This document shows positions 1 through 11,634 of a DNA stretch of 64,000 nt, in pieces. Position 1 is the stretch's first letter; each line of letters opens with the position of its first letter. The position numbers were made by a program, and so were the translations under genes. Origin of the DNA: Thermoplasmata archaeon (lineage in GTDB: Archaea; Thermoplasmatota; Thermoplasmata; Thermoplasmatales; Thermoplasmataceae); contig JAJYZI010000001.1 of NCBI GenBank assembly GCA_021800105.1, forward strand, positions 1 through 64,000, in the 5' to 3' direction. The notes beneath the pieces were generated by a model that was not told where the DNA came from, searched no databases, and saw only the letters and a list, made by a program, of their open reading frames with translations.

Positions 1-53
1 AATTAAAAAACTAATATCTATAAAGGTTTTTAGTATATACCAAGGTTATCATC

Positions 54-1994
54 ATGGAAAGTTATGACGCGTCACAGATTCAGATATTAGAAGGTCTAAA
101 AGCGGTACGAAAAGTTCCAGGTATGTATATCGGTTCAACCGATGCACGCGGGCTTCATCATATAGTATACGAAGTTATCGACAACAGCATAGATGAGTCG
201 GTTGCAGGTTTCTGCAAAAACATCCTTATCCATATAAGGAAGGATAGTTCAATAGAGATAGAGGATGATGGCAGGGGAATACCGGTCGAAAATCATCCGA
301 AATATAACAGACCAGCCCTTGAAATTGTCCTCACCGAATTACACAGCGGTGCGAAGTTTGACAAGAAGGTTTATAAGATAACCGGTGGACTTCATGGGGT
401 AGGCGTTCATGTGGTGAATGCGCTAAGCAGCCTACTGATTGCGGTGGTAAAAAAACACGATGGCTATTATTACGAAAAGTTTGAGAAAGGAATCCCGACG
501 GGTGGGCTCAAGCATGTTGCGCATGAAGACTGGGGGAAAACAGGTGACGACGTAGTTGATTCCATCACACCTGGCCTTGATCCTGGACATGGATTGATAG
601 TAAGGTTCTTTCCAGATCCTGAGATATTTGAGACAGTTGAGTTTTCATACCAGGTCATCCTTGAGAGGATCAAGGAGCTGGCCTTCCTTAATCCGCAGGT
701 TGCCATTTCAATCAAGGACGACAGGATAAATGCAGGAGAGGTCATGCACTTTGAAGGAGGATTATCACAGTTTGTGGATTATCTTGGTGAGGGACACCAG
801 TCAATCCTTAAGTCGCCAATCTACAACCTGGAGGAGACGGAGGATACGGTTGTGGAGTTTGCGCTCCTTTATAATAACAGTACATCAGAAATTATGCAGT
901 CTTATGTGAACAATATAAGCACTGTTGAAGGAGGTACCCATGTCACTGGATTCAGGGCTGGACTATCAAGAGCAGTTCAGGATTATGCAAAAAACCATGA
1001 TCTTGTCAAAGGCGTTGATTCTATTGTTTCTGACGATGTCAGGGAAGGCCTTGTAGCAGTCTTGCATGTAAAGGTGATAGCTCCACAGTTTGAGGGGCAG
1101 ACAAAATCAAAGCTTGGAAACAGCGCTGTCAGGGGTATAGTGCAAAGTTCCACTGAAAAATACCTGAAGTCATATTTTGAAAGTTATCCGAACGTGGCGC
1201 AGGGCATAGTAAGACGTGTGATCATGGCTGCAGCTGCCAGGGAGGCTTCCAGGAATGCAAAAGAACTAGTCAGAAGAAAGTCTGCTCTGGAAAGCGGTAA
1301 TCTTCCGGGAAAACTCGCAGACTGTTCCTCTTCGGATCCGACGAAAGCCGAACTTTACATTGTTGAGGGTGAATCTGCTGGCGGATCTGCGAAGCAGGCG
1401 AGAACGAGGGATTACCAGGCGATACTTCCACTGAGAGGTAAGATACTCAACGTTGAGAAGGCTGCGGACATCAAGACTCTTGCAAACGAGGAAATAAGGA
1501 ACCTAATAACTGTCATGGGCACAAACATAAAGGACAGCCTGGATCTCAGCAAATTAAGATATGGAAAAATTATCATTATGACAGATGCTGATGTTGATGG
1601 TGCGCATATCAGGACCCTTCTTCTGACATTCTTTTACAGGTTTGCTAAGGAGATAATACAGAATGGAAACCTCTATATTGCGCAGCCTCCCTTATATCGT
1701 GTGCAGAAAGGAGCTAAAATAGAGTACGTTTATTCTGAGAAAGAAGTCGACGAAGTCATAAGGAAAATGGGGGCTAATTCCGTTGTTCAGAGGTTCAAGG
1801 GGCTTGGTGAGATGAACCCGTCCCAGCTATGGGAGACAACGATGAACCCCGAGACCAGGAAACTACTTCAGGTTACTATCGAGGATGCCGCTTATGCGGA
1901 ACGCCTTCTTTCCATATTGATGGGAGAAAAGGTTGAACCCAGAAAGAAGTTTATCGAGGAAAATGCAAAGAGCGTTGAAAATATAGATGCGTGA
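54..1994 (+). CDS. gyrB: DNA gyrase subunit B (bacterial-type)
   Basis: GHKL ATPase motifs ([22 protein letters not shown]) and TOPRIM ([30 protein letters not shown]). Confidence 0.97.
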   Translation: MESYDASQIQILEGLKAVRKVPGMYIGSTDARGLHHIVYEVIDNSIDESVAGFCKNILIHIRKDSSIEIEDDGRGIPVENHPKYNRPALEIVLTELHSGAKFDKKVYKITGGLHGVGVHVVNALSSLLIAVVKKHDGYYYEKFEKGIPTGGLKHVAHEDWGKTGDDVVDSITPGLDPGHGLIVRFFPDPEIFETVEFSYQVILERIKELAFLNPQVAISIKDDRINAGEVMHFEGGLSQFVDYLGEGHQSILKSPIYNLEETEDTVVEFALLYNNSTSEIMQSYVNNISTVEGGTHVTGFRAGLSRAVQDYAKNHDLVKGVDSIVSDDVREGLVAVLHVKVIAPQFEGQTKSKLGNSAVRGIVQSSTEKYLKSYFESYPNVAQGIVRRVIMAAAAREASRNAKELVRRKSALESGNLPGKLADCSSSDPTKAELYIVEGESAGGSAKQARTRDYQAILPLRGKILNVEKAADIKTLANEEIRNLITVMGTNIKDSLDLSKLRYGKIIIMTDADVDGAHIRTLLLTFFYRFAKEIIQNGNLYIAQPPLYRVQKGAKIEYVYSEKEVDEVIRKMGANSVVQRFKGLGEMNPSQLWETTMNPETRKLLQVTIEDAAYAERLLSILMGEKVEPRKKFIEENAKSVENIDA

Positions 1995-4380
1995 TTTTAT
2001 GATACATTCAAAAAGCATTGAAGATGAGATAAGAGTTTCATACCTTGAATACGCAATGAGCGTGATTGTGAGCAGGGCAATTCCGGATGCAAGGGATGGG
2101 CTGAAACCCGTTCAGCGAAAGATAATTTATGCCATGGGGGAGCTCGGCTTCACTCATGATAAGCCTTACAAGAAATCCGCCAGGATAGTAGGAGAGACTA
2201 TGGGTAAGTATCACCCGCATGGCGACATGGCGATCTACGATGCGCTGGCGAGGATGGCTCAGCCCTTTTCCCTGAGATATCCGCTGATTGACGGTCAGGG
2301 TAACTTTGGATCAATCGATGGCGATTCACCGGCTGCAATGAGGTATACGGAAGCACGGCTTCTTTCGATAGCCGAGGACATGATACAGGATCTCGACAGG
2401 GAAACTGTTCCATTCAAGCTCAATTTCGACGGTTCTTTGCAGGAACCCGAATATTTTCCTTCAAAGATACCGCAGCTCCTCATAAATGGATCATCTGGAA
2501 TAGCGGTTGGAATGGCCACAAGCCTTGTTCCTCATAATCTTACAGAGATATGCGAGGCGGTAAAGGAAACCGTAGGCGATCCTGGAATCACGCTTGCAAG
2601 GATAATGGAGATTGTCAAGGGGCCTGATTTCCCCGGTGGTGGGCTTGTCTACCGGGACGAGGGGATGCTCAATGCTTATCTTACGGGAAGAGGAAAAGTC
2701 AAGATGAGAGGAGAAGTCGATCTTACGGAGGAGAAGAGGATCGTCATTACTAGCATTCCATACGAGATGAACAAGGCAAGATATATAGAGAACCTAGCAG
2801 AGAAGGTCAAGAATGATCAAATTCGGGGCATAGTGGATATCAGGGACGAAAGTGACAGGGACGGTATAAGGGTGGTACTGAAACTAAAGGATGAGTCGTC
2901 AAAGAACCTTATACTGAACCAGCTATATGAGATGACGGAACTAGAGAAGACCGTAAGCATTATCAACCTTGTGCTCGTGGATAATCAACCCAAGACTGTC
3001 AACATCAAGCAGCTTATCGAGATATTTATAGAACACAGGCTTAACATTATACTGAAGAGGTCGGAATTCGATCTAAAGAAGAGCCGAGAAAGGGAGCATA
3101 TACTCCAGGGCCTCTTTACGGCTGTATCGAATCTTGATCGTGTAATAGAAATAATTAGGTCAAGCCGCGAACCCAAAGATGCGAGATCCTTGCTAATGTC
3201 TGAGCTGACCCTATCTGAAGTTCAGGCGGATGCGATTCTGGAAATGAGGTTGCAGCGCCTGACAGGACAGGAAGTATCGAAGATAAAGGACGACCTTGAC
3301 AATGTCAGAAAGAAGATAGAAGAACTCCTGAAGATAGTCTCAGATGAGGGAGAGAGGAGGAAGATACTCGTTACCGAAATGGATGATCTCATCACGAAAT
3401 ACGGAGATGATAGGCGATCAAGAGTCATTGAAGGTGAAATAACTCGAAGATCGATGGAGGAGCTGATACCGAAGGAGGATTGCGTCGTCATATTGACGGA
3501 GAAGGGCATTGTAAAGAGGGTTCCTCTTGAAGAATACAGATCACAGAGAAGAGGAGGCAAGGGCATTATAACATCTACGTGGAAGGAGGATGTAATAAGA
3601 TCTGCAGTTTCCGGAAATTCACATGACGATATATTATACTTCACGGATCTTGGAAGAGTATTCGCGGGCAAGATATATGAAATTGAAAAAAGGGCCCGGA
3701 CAAGCAACGGAATTTCAGTGCAGTCATTCCTGAAGCTGCAGGATAAGGAGACGGTCAAACAGATAATGATACCTTCGTTCACTGAGGGTTCTCATATTTT
3801 CATTGCGACAAAAGCAGGATACATAAAGAAAATTGATTCCGATCAGTTGCAGAATATCAGGAGCACCGGAATTCGGATCGTCACGCTTGAAGAGGACGAT
3901 ACAGTTGTAGCTATAGAGGTCATACGTAAGGGAGACAAGATTGCCGTTGTTTCTGAGGACGCAAAAATCGCCATATTCGAGCCAGTGCATGTAAGATCGA
4001 TGGGCAGACAGGCCCGCGGTGTCAGGTCAATGCGTCTTCCCAGAGGCAGGTCAGTGCTGACAGCTTTTGCTGTTTCTGATACAGATTATATTATGAGTGT
4101 TTCAGAGAAAGGTATAGGAAAAAGGACAAGATCAAGTGAGTTTCCCGTACATAATAGGGGAACATCGGGCGTATTCATATTCAGGGAGAACAAGAGGACC
4201 GGTAAACTTGTTTCGGCGATATCTGTTAAAGAGGATGATGAGATTCTTATATTGACAAAAGGTGAGAAATCTATAAGGACCTCGGTGAAGGATATCAGAG
4301 AGATCTCTCGTGTCACTAGCGGTGTCAAGCTTGTTGATCTTGAAGATGATGACCTCGTTGTATCAGTAACAAGAATATGA
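1987..4380 (+). CDS. gyrA: DNA gyrase subunit A
   Basis: Type IIA topoisomerase core (AMRYTEARL), GyrA-box QRRGGKG, beta-pinwheel C-terminal domain; overlaps gyrB by 8 bp. Confidence 0.97.
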   Translation: MRDFMIHSKSIEDEIRVSYLEYAMSVIVSRAIPDARDGLKPVQRKIIYAMGELGFTHDKPYKKSARIVGETMGKYHPHGDMAIYDALARMAQPFSLRYPLIDGQGNFGSIDGDSPAAMRYTEARLLSIAEDMIQDLDRETVPFKLNFDGSLQEPEYFPSKIPQLLINGSSGIAVGMATSLVPHNLTEICEAVKETVGDPGITLARIMEIVKGPDFPGGGLVYRDEGMLNAYLTGRGKVKMRGEVDLTEEKRIVITSIPYEMNKARYIENLAEKVKNDQIRGIVDIRDESDRDGIRVVLKLKDESSKNLILNQLYEMTELEKTVSIINLVLVDNQPKTVNIKQLIEIFIEHRLNIILKRSEFDLKKSREREHILQGLFTAVSNLDRVIEIIRSSREPKDARSLLMSELTLSEVQADAILEMRLQRLTGQEVSKIKDDLDNVRKKIEELLKIVSDEGERRKILVTEMDDLITKYGDDRRSRVIEGEITRRSMEELIPKEDCVVILTEKGIVKRVPLEEYRSQRRGGKGIITSTWKEDVIRSAVSGNSHDDILYFTDLGRVFAGKIYEIEKRARTSNGISVQSFLKLQDKETVKQIMIPSFTEGSHIFIATKAGYIKKIDSDQLQNIRSTGIRIVTLEEDDTVVAIEVIRKGDKIAVVSEDAKIAIFEPVHVRSMGRQARGVRSMRLPRGRSVLTAFAVSDTDYIMSVSEKGIGKRTRSSEFPVHNRGTSGVFIFRENKRTGKLVSAISVKEDDEILILTKGEKSIRTSVKDIREISRVTSGVKLVDLEDDDLVVSVTRI

Positions 4381-4643
4381 ACAATTTCCATTAATAAATT
4401 CCTGATTAATTAGTAAGTCGGGGATCGTTCTCGGATCTTACAAGAAGGACAAAACTCCTAGTCCCGCGCATCCAAGTGTAAAAAGAGGCAGCAAAGGAGG
4501 TACTTCTTTGATCTTTAACATTACCAAGAACAATCCAGACCCTGGCATAATAGCAGTCGAAATTACTCAAGTAAAGCTTTCATTTTTTCACATATAGTAA
4601 AAACACTACAAGAATTAAAAAATGATAAGATTATTGAAAAATA

Positions 4644-6848
4644 TCAAAGAGTAGCGTAATAGTTCGCGTCATAGGGCTCTGGCTTGAGGCCTTTCCTTTC
4701 CCTTATCTTTGCTACTACCTGCGGTTGCAGTTCTGGTGGAACACGATCATATCCAAAGTTTTCAGAACTCCAGAGAACCTTGCCTCCGGTCGCCCCACGA
4801 ATTGCGGAAGCAAAACCAAACATTCCTGCCACAGGAACTTTTGCTATGATTGTTATCTCCTCTCCTTCCTGGTTCATCTCTTCAACTACACCGCGTCTCT
4901 GTTGTATCTCATTGGTCACTGATCCCATGATATCCTGGGGAACACTTACAAAGACCTTCTGCAGGGGTTCCAGCAGGATCCTGTTTGCCTGACACATTGC
5001 ACCATATATCGAGTTTCTACCAGCTGGTATTACCTGGGCCGGTCCCCTGTGGATACTATCTTCATGAAGTTTCGCATCAACAAGGCGCATCTTGAGCCCG
5101 TATACCTTTTCGTTTGCCAGAGGCCCACGATTTATAACCTCAACAAATGCATCGATCAAAAGTTCCATTGTTTCATCAAGATACTGGATACCTTTTGTTA
5201 CATCAACCATGATATTCATGCCTTCAACAGCCTCGAGCCCTCTTGCTTCATCTCTGGGGAGACCCGCGTTTTGTAAAAGTTCAATGATTCCCTTTCGATC
5301 CTTGAATTTTGATCCCTGCGGAATCTTGCCTTCTTTTATGATATCTATGATACTTTCCTCAAGCGGTTCTACTTCGAAATAAAACCTGTTATGTTTGTTT
5401 GGAGACTTCCCTTCAAAAGGGCCCCCTTTCTTCGCGACCGTTTCCCTGTATACGACAAGAGGTTCTGAAGTTGTAACTTCGACCTTGTAGTCATTCTTTA
5501 TCCTATAAAGAGTAATTTCAAGGTGAAGCTCACCCATTCCTGAAATAAGGTGCTCGCCCGTCTCCTGGTTTATATCTATCTGGATCGAGGGATCAGCCTT
5601 TGACACGTTTCTCAGGACATCTATAAGCTTAGGCAGATCTGAAGTGTGCTTTGCCTCTATCGCCAATGTGACGACAGGATCTGTGTAGTGAACCATCGGT
5701 TCAAATGGATCGAGGTCCTGGGCGGATGATACTGTTGAACCCGCAATTGCACCCTTAAGGCCTATAATGGCTGCTATGTTTCCAGCAGCAATCTCGTCAA
5801 CCTGGATCCGGTCTGGCCCTACCATCATTGAGAGTACCTGTACCTTGCTTTTCAGGCTTCCAGTCCTGGAGACGTACACCTCCGTGGATTTTCTTATTGT
5901 ACCGCTGAATACACGACCTACCGCTATTTCTCCGGCATGCGGGTCGATAATCATTTTTGTGATCATCATTGTAACGGGGCCATGAAAATCGCAGGTAAGC
6001 ATTGCTTTGCCTACATCAGATTCCAGATCGCCTCTCCAAATCTGCGGAATCCTGTATTTCTGGGCTACCCGTGGATTAGGGAGATGTCTTATAACCATGT
6101 CCAGCACAGTTTTATGAAGCGGGGATTTCTTTGCCAGTTCTTTCTGCTTACCTCCGGCGACAAGATCAACTACTTCTTTAAAGGTAGTTTTGTTTGCCTG
6201 CATTGAGTGTACAGAAATAGCCCAGTTGTTGAAAGCAGATCCGAAGGCCACTTTACCGGCCTGAACGCTCAGGGACCATTCATTCTTGAACTCATCAGCA
6301 GCGTATTTTGTTATAAGCTTATTAACATCCACAATAACTTTCTGGAACCTCTTCTGCATCTCTTCGGAGTTCAGCTTCAGTTCGTTTATAAGTCTATCAA
6401 CTTTGTTGATGAACAGGACCGGTTTAACCCTTTCGCGCAGGGCCTGTCTCACAACTGTCTCGGTTTGCGGCATAACCCCTTCAACCGAGTCAACAACTAT
6501 GACAGCGCCATCTACCGCTCGCATGGCTCTTGTTACGTCACCGCCAAAGTCGACATGACCCGGGGTGTCTATGAGATTTATCAGAAAGTCCCTGTTATCC
6601 AGAGTGTGAACCATTGACGCAACAGCTGCATTGATTGTTATTCCTCTTGCCTGCTCCTGCTCGTCAAAGTCCAGCATGAGCTGTTTGCCCGCAAGTTCTT
6701 CGCTCATCATGCCCGCACCGGCGATCAGGTTGTCGCTCAGTGTAGTTTTTCCATGATCAATGTGAGCCGCAATACCTATGTTCCTGATGAATTCGGGGTT
6801 TTCGACTATATTTCTAGCTTTTTCTATATTATCCTCTTTTCGACCCAT
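4644..6848 (-). CDS. fusA: Translation elongation factor EF-2
   Basis: GTPase motifs AHIDHGKTT, DTPGHVDF, NKVD; archaeal EF-2 domain IV and C-terminus. Confidence 0.97.
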   Translation of the reverse strand: MGRKEDNIEKARNIVENPEFIRNIGIAAHIDHGKTTLSDNLIAGAGMMSEELAGKQLMLDFDEQEQARGITINAAVASMVHTLDNRDFLINLIDTPGHVDFGGDVTRAMRAVDGAVIVVDSVEGVMPQTETVVRQALRERVKPVLFINKVDRLINELKLNSEEMQKRFQKVIVDVNKLITKYAADEFKNEWSLSVQAGKVAFGSAFNNWAISVHSMQANKTTFKEVVDLVAGGKQKELAKKSPLHKTVLDMVIRHLPNPRVAQKYRIPQIWRGDLESDVGKAMLTCDFHGPVTMMITKMIIDPHAGEIAVGRVFSGTIRKSTEVYVSRTGSLKSKVQVLSMMVGPDRIQVDEIAAGNIAAIIGLKGAIAGSTVSSAQDLDPFEPMVHYTDPVVTLAIEAKHTSDLPKLIDVLRNVSKADPSIQIDINQETGEHLISGMGELHLEITLYRIKNDYKVEVTTSEPLVVYRETVAKKGGPFEGKSPNKHNRFYFEVEPLEESIIDIIKEGKIPQGSKFKDRKGIIELLQNAGLPRDEARGLEAVEGMNIMVDVTKGIQYLDETMELLIDAFVEVINRGPLANEKVYGLKMRLVDAKLHEDSIHRGPAQVIPAGRNSIYGAMCQANRILLEPLQKVFVSVPQDIMGSVTNEIQQRRGVVEEMNQEGEEITIIAKVPVAGMFGFASAIRGATGGKVLWSSENFGYDRVPPELQPQVVAKIRERKGLKPEPYDANYYATL

Positions 6849-6865
6849 AAAACCACTAAAAAAAA

Positions 6866-7183
6866 TTAGCTCTTTATCTGTATTTCTATCTGGACCCCGT
6901 CAGGAATAGGAATTCTCATCAACTGCCTCAGGGTCCTCTCGTCGGCGTCAACATCTATAAGCCTCTTGTGAACCCTCATTTCCCACCTTTCCCAGGTCGC
7001 TGACCCTTCGCCGTCCGGACTCTTTCTAACCGGGACCGTCAGACGCCGTGTCGGAAGTGGAACAGGGCCATGGAACTCTACTCCTGTTCTCTTGGCTATT
7101 CCCTTGATCTCTTCGCAAACGACATCAACGATTTTGTGCTGTGTTCCGCTAAGTGAGATCCTTGCCCTGTAAGAAGCCATCAA
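6866..7183 (-). CDS. rpsJ: 30S ribosomal protein S10 (uS10)
   Basis: Characteristic uS10 sequence ([22 protein letters not shown]...[13 protein letters not shown]). Confidence 0.95.
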   Translation of the reverse strand: MMASYRARISLSGTQHKIVDVVCEEIKGIAKRTGVEFHGPVPLPTRRLTVPVRKSPDGEGSATWERWEMRVHKRLIDVDADERTLRQLMRIPIPDGVQIEIQIKS

Positions 7184-7188
7184 TACAC

Positions 7189-8463
7189 CTACTTCTTCTC
7201 GAGGTCAATACACTGGCCAGCGGCCACTGTAATACCCATATCCCTAATGGCGAACCTACCCATCTGAGGAATATCCGAGACTTTCTCGAGTACTATCGGT
7301 CTGTCTGGTATTACCCTGACTACAGCGACGTCACCAGTCTTGATGAAGTCCGGCTTGTCCTTGAGGGTCGTACCATCCTTTGGATTCAGTGTCTTTATGA
7401 TCTCCTCAAACCTACATGCAACCTGTGCAGTGTGCACGTGGAACACAGGTTTGTAGCCGTTTGCAATAACGCTAGGATGATTCAGCACGACAATCTGTGC
7501 TGTAAAGGCTTTAACCACTGTTGGCGGGTTAGAAGTCAAACCGCATACGTCTCCCCTTTTCACATCCGTCTTGGCTATTCCACGGACGTTGAAGCCAACG
7601 TTGTCGCCAGGCTCAGCTTGCTGCATCTGTTCGTGGTGCATTTCAATCGATTTTACCTCTCCCTGCTTCTCTGCAGGCATGAAGGATACCTTATCCCCAA
7701 TCTTCATTACACCGGTTTCAACTCTTCCAACCGGAACAGTTCCAATACCAGTGATAGAGTAAACGTCCTGGATTGGTAATCTCAGAGGCTTTTCTGTAGG
7801 CTTATCCGGAACCTTAAGTGAATCTAGCGTCTGCAGAAGTGTTGGACCGTTGTACCATTTCATGTTTTCGCTGGGCTTTATAATGTTATCTCCCTTGTAT
7901 CCGCTTACAGGAATGATTGGAACATTTCTATATCCAATCGACAGAAGGAATTTCTCTACTTCGGCCTTTACCGTGTTGAATCTTTCCTGGCTGTATGGAG
8001 GTTGCGTAGAATCCATTTTGTTTGCTACAACTACAAGCTGTGGCACACCAAGAGTCTTTGCTAGGAATCCATGTTCCCTGGTCTGAGCCATAATACCCTC
8101 TCCTTCCTTGAAAGAGATTACAAGCATTGCAGCATCAGCCTGGCTGGTTCCTGTTATCATATTCTTGACAAAGTCCCTGTGGCCAGGAGCATCTATTAGA
8201 GTGAAGTAGTATTTATCTGTCTCAAATTTTTTATGGTTGAGATCAATTGTTACTCCTCTCTCCCGCTCTTCCTTTAGCCTGTCCATTACCCATGCAAACT
8301 CGAAAGTAGCCTTTCCTTTCTCAGTAGCCTCCTTCTTGTATTCCTCAATGATGTGGGCCGGGACCTCTCCATGCTCAAATAAAAGTCTTCCTACCAGAGT
8401 AGACTTTCCATGATCGACATGCCCAATCGTTACTAAATTTATGTGTGGTTTTTGTGATGCCAT
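7189..8463 (-). CDS. tuf: Translation elongation factor EF-1 alpha
   Basis: [28 protein letters not shown]; archaeal EF-1A. Confidence 0.97.
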   Translation of the reverse strand: MASQKPHINLVTIGHVDHGKSTLVGRLLFEHGEVPAHIIEEYKKEATEKGKATFEFAWVMDRLKEERERGVTIDLNHKKFETDKYYFTLIDAPGHRDFVKNMITGTSQADAAMLVISFKEGEGIMAQTREHGFLAKTLGVPQLVVVANKMDSTQPPYSQERFNTVKAEVEKFLLSIGYRNVPIIPVSGYKGDNIIKPSENMKWYNGPTLLQTLDSLKVPDKPTEKPLRLPIQDVYSITGIGTVPVGRVETGVMKIGDKVSFMPAEKQGEVKSIEMHHEQMQQAEPGDNVGFNVRGIAKTDVKRGDVCGLTSNPPTVVKAFTAQIVVLNHPSVIANGYKPVFHVHTAQVACRFEEIIKTLNPKDGTTLKDKPDFIKTGDVAVVRVIPDRPIVLEKVSDIPQMGRFAIRDMGITVAAGQCIDLEKK

Positions 8464-8876
8464 TAGTATTCACCGTTGTGACTTTCCATACGAGATGTAG
8501 AACGCATATAAGGATTTTCTGAGCGCTGCTTCCAAACGCAATCCCCATCATTCCTTTATTCAGGAAAGATTCGAACGGACTATAGAAGCACCCTAATCAG
8601 GTATACTTCAGACTTGAAGCAATCACTTGAATGCTTACAAATTTTATACATTTCAAACAAATAAAGATGGTTGACCCAGAATAAATGATGAAGACAGAAG
8701 ATTGTAATTGCTGCTTCCCTGAAGAAAATTGAACCGGAAAGATTAAGATATCTTAAATCGGTAGATAAGATGGTTAGTTGGCCACAGTCGTGATTGATTA
8801 AAAACGAATTTTATAGAACGACAATAAAAAGATGGAAAAAATAAAAAAAATTAAAGTGTGGCTTTATAAATAATAC

Positions 8877-9500
8877 TCATGGAGCGGACTTTATATGAGC
8901 CGCAACCGCTGTAATACCACCATAAGCCGAAGCTGCCATTGCCAGCAACACGACAAAGAAGAATATTATCAATATGATATTAGCCAGCATTGGGCTTTTT
9001 GTCTTAGAAGGAAGCATGTCGTATATCAGGCTCACCGGATAAACCAGGAAACCAAATACTCCGTATCCAATGAACAGAATGAAGGTATTAAACGCTTCAG
9101 CTGAGTTTGGGAGGGTGTTTATATACCCATTGTATCCATACACTATAGCGAGAAGCCCAATCGTTAGGGCAAATATTCCAGGGAACTGGAGCTTGTAATC
9201 TCTCAGGACAGATATCGCATACAGGAGTGTTACCATGCCAAGCAGCAGGAACGGGTCTCCGTAGAATATGTTATAGCTTCCCGGAAGGGGCCAGACAAAT
9301 TCCTGGAACAAGCCGATCATTAATATTACGCTACCCAGAATGAGAAGCGGGAAACCGGCTGGTGCCATCGCAATTCTGAGGTTTTTAGTTCCATTCTTTC
9401 TGTATTCAAGGTAAACATAGGCTATTGTATATAGCGTCAAGACGCTAACCAATGTCACCAGGAAATACTCCAATGCCAAATCATCTATAAATCCTGCCAT
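8877..9500 (-). CDS. Polytopic membrane protein, resembles DUF981 family
   Basis: 207 aa with about 6 hydrophobic helices; family assignment from recall only. Confidence 0.65.
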   Translation of the reverse strand: MAGFIDDLALEYFLVTLVSVLTLYTIAYVYLEYRKNGTKNLRIAMAPAGFPLLILGSVILMIGLFQEFVWPLPGSYNIFYGDPFLLLGMVTLLYAISVLRDYKLQFPGIFALTIGLLAIVYGYNGYINTLPNSAEAFNTFILFIGYGVFGFLVYPVSLIYDMLPSKTKSPMLANIILIIFFFVVLLAMAASAYGGITAVAAHIKSAP

Positions 9501-9789
9501 ATTATTTCAACCCGAGAATTCTTGCTAATGTATTAAAATACTGTCCTTACATGCAAGCATTCTGCTTTGTTAGCCCACAATAATTTGTATCCCTGGCCGC
9601 CTGGCAATAAAACTTAACATATGAATACATAACAGAAGTTTGATCATTACGTGGATCTTTAAATCATTTGCAAATTAAAGGTTTTTACCTCGTTCTAGTC
9701 AATTTTATATTTTATTCTACTGCCAGATAAAGGACTACATGCAGTTAAAAGCATTAATTTTTCATATACTTTATTCATAACAGTAACAA

Positions 9790-10566
9790 ATGGTTCTCGA
9801 AAGATTGTACGTGATCCCACATGGCGATGAAATCCTTGACCGTCCAAATGAAGATAGCACAATTATGTATAAGGCCATTTCAGAAATGGCCGCTGGTGAT
9901 TCGTCTGAGACTATTGCTATCATTTCACCGCATTCCTTAATCCTTCCTGTAAGGGTTGCCATTATTGACACCGAGAGTGCAAGTGGCACGTATGAAATAA
10001 AGACAGCTAAGTTAACCATGAAATGTACCATTGACCGGACCCTCACGAGGAAGCTTAAAACTATGGCTGGAGGTCTTGCAGATCTGGTCGGATTCGTAAC
10101 TTCAGCTGGTCAGTTGTCAGATTTCCCCCTTGATTTTGGCAGCATTATTCCTCTATCCTTCTTCGGTCAGAAGAAGATAGTCCTGATGGGACAGCCAAGA
10201 CCAAAACGTGTTGAAGGCATGTTTACTTTTGGGAAGATCCTTTTCGAATGGGCAAGAGAAGCTGACATTCGTGTGAGTATCATATTCAGCGCAGATCAGG
10301 CCCACACTCATTCCCAAGATGGTCCTTACGGCTTTTCTGACAAGTCGTCCGTTTATGACTCTGAGATTATTTCCGCCATAAATAAGTGCGATTTCAACAA
10401 AATAAGAAGTTTTGACCAGGACTTCATAGGCAAGGCAAAGCCAGACAGTTTCTGGAATATGGTTGCGTTGGCTGGTTTCCTTGATGCATCAAACCTTAAA
10501 ATGAAGGTCAATTACTATTATGTTGAACATTACTTCGGAATGCTGGCTGCAAGTCTCAGGCACTGA
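9790..10566 (+). CDS. Class III extradiol dioxygenase / MEMO-like protein
   Basis: LigB/MEMO-type layout (VIPHGDEI, ISPHS, SADQAHTHSQDGPYGF). Confidence 0.7.
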   Translation: MVLERLYVIPHGDEILDRPNEDSTIMYKAISEMAAGDSSETIAIISPHSLILPVRVAIIDTESASGTYEIKTAKLTMKCTIDRTLTRKLKTMAGGLADLVGFVTSAGQLSDFPLDFGSIIPLSFFGQKKIVLMGQPRPKRVEGMFTFGKILFEWAREADIRVSIIFSADQAHTHSQDGPYGFSDKSSVYDSEIISAINKCDFNKIRSFDQDFIGKAKPDSFWNMVALAGFLDASNLKMKVNYYYVEHYFGMLAASLRH

Positions 10567-10605
10567 TAAGAGAATCTTAAATAATTTGGTTATCTCTCCA
10601 TCTGC

Positions 10606-10710
10606 ATGGAAGGAGAGACAAAAATAGTATTGTTGCTTGTATTTTCTGCCATAGTTACGGCAATATTCGGCTATATGGTTGTAGGTGGCTATCTTCTCTG
10701 GACGCCGTAG
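10606..10710 (+). CDS. 34-aa single-TM small membrane protein (not in ORF track)
   Basis: ATG-to-TAG ORF: MEGETKIVLLLVFSAIVTAIFGYMVVGGYLLWTP; TATA-like cttaaataat about 25-30 nt upstream; fills the gap between two CDSs. Confidence 0.55.
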   Translation: MEGETKIVLLLVFSAIVTAIFGYMVVGGYLLWTP

Positions 10711-10719
10711 GTAAATTAT

Positions 10720-11634
10720 ATGCTTGACGAACTCAAGAGTCTGAAGGATCAACTTTTGTTCCAGGGGAAATTCGATCACACCGATTTTAAGAATATCGTA
10801 ATAGCAGGTATGGGTGGATCGGGCATAGCAGGTTCTATATTTTCTGAGATTTATGATAAGTCTCCGATCGAGATTATTTCGGATTACTCCATTCCTTCCT
10901 ATGTAGATTCTAATACTCTTTTCATTGCAATCAGCTATTCCGGAAATACCGAAGAGACAATTTCAGCTTACAGGGAAGCCGAGAGGAAAGGAGCTCAGAC
11001 AGCAGCGATTACTTCTGGCGGGACAATTGCAAAGATATGCCGTAATTCACTTTTAATCCCTTCCGGACTTCAGCCGAGGTCCGCTCTAGGGTTTATGATA
11101 GTTCCTCTTATCTTGTCACTACTTCCGGATGCGTCCAAAGACCTGAAGGAAGCCTCAAAGGTAGTTGAAAATATAGATTTTTCCAATGACAGGATCAGAG
11201 AGGAGGCAATTAGCCTTGTGCGGGCCAGGAAGCTTCCAGTGATCATGGGTTTCAAGCCTTTTGAATCTGTTGCTTACAGATGGCAGACACAATTTAATGA
11301 AAATTCAAAACTGCTTGCGTTCAGTTCCTCTTTTCCTGAACTCGACCATAACCAGATAATGGCCCTTGAGAACAGTTATGGAAAAGAAAACCTTGCGTTC
11401 TACTACTTCTCGGGCTCTTCCGGAAAGGTAAGGGAAAGAATCAAGTTCACCATAGATCTGGCGGGAGTCGATGCAAAGCAGATTCCTGTGGAGGGAAATT
11501 CAAGGATCGCGCAGATTATGCATCTAGTGCATTACGGAGATTATTTTTCATACTACGCTGCACTTGAAAGAAAAGTTGAGCCCAGGGACGTAACAACAAT
11601 AGAGAAGCTTAAAAAATTACTTTCCCAGTTCTAG
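10720..11634 (+). CDS. Bifunctional phosphoglucose/phosphomannose isomerase
   Basis: Double SIS-type fold: GMGGSGIAGS, SYSGNTEETI, ELDHNQIMAL. Confidence 0.88.
   Translation: MLDELKSLKDQLLFQGKFDHTDFKNIVIAGMGGSGIAGSIFSEIYDKSPIEIISDYSIPSYVDSNTLFIAISYSGNTEETISAYREAERKGAQTAAITSGGTIAKICRNSLLIPSGLQPRSALGFMIVPLILSLLPDASKDLKEASKVVENIDFSNDRIREEAISLVRARKLPVIMGFKPFESVAYRWQTQFNENSKLLAFSSSFPELDHNQIMALENSYGKENLAFYYFSGSSGKVRERIKFTIDLAGVDAKQIPVEGNSRIAQIMHLVHYGDYFSYYAALERKVEPRDVTTIEKLKKLLSQF

Noticed and set aside
3222-3782. 186-aa - strand ORF
   Set aside because: Antisense to gyrA; Ser/Ile-rich shadow ORF.
7153-7779. 208-aa + strand ORF
   Set aside because: Antisense to EF-1A and part of S10; no motif.
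8684-8731. 15-codon ORF MMKTEDCNCCFPEEN
   Set aside because: Too short, no conservation evidence or clear promoter.
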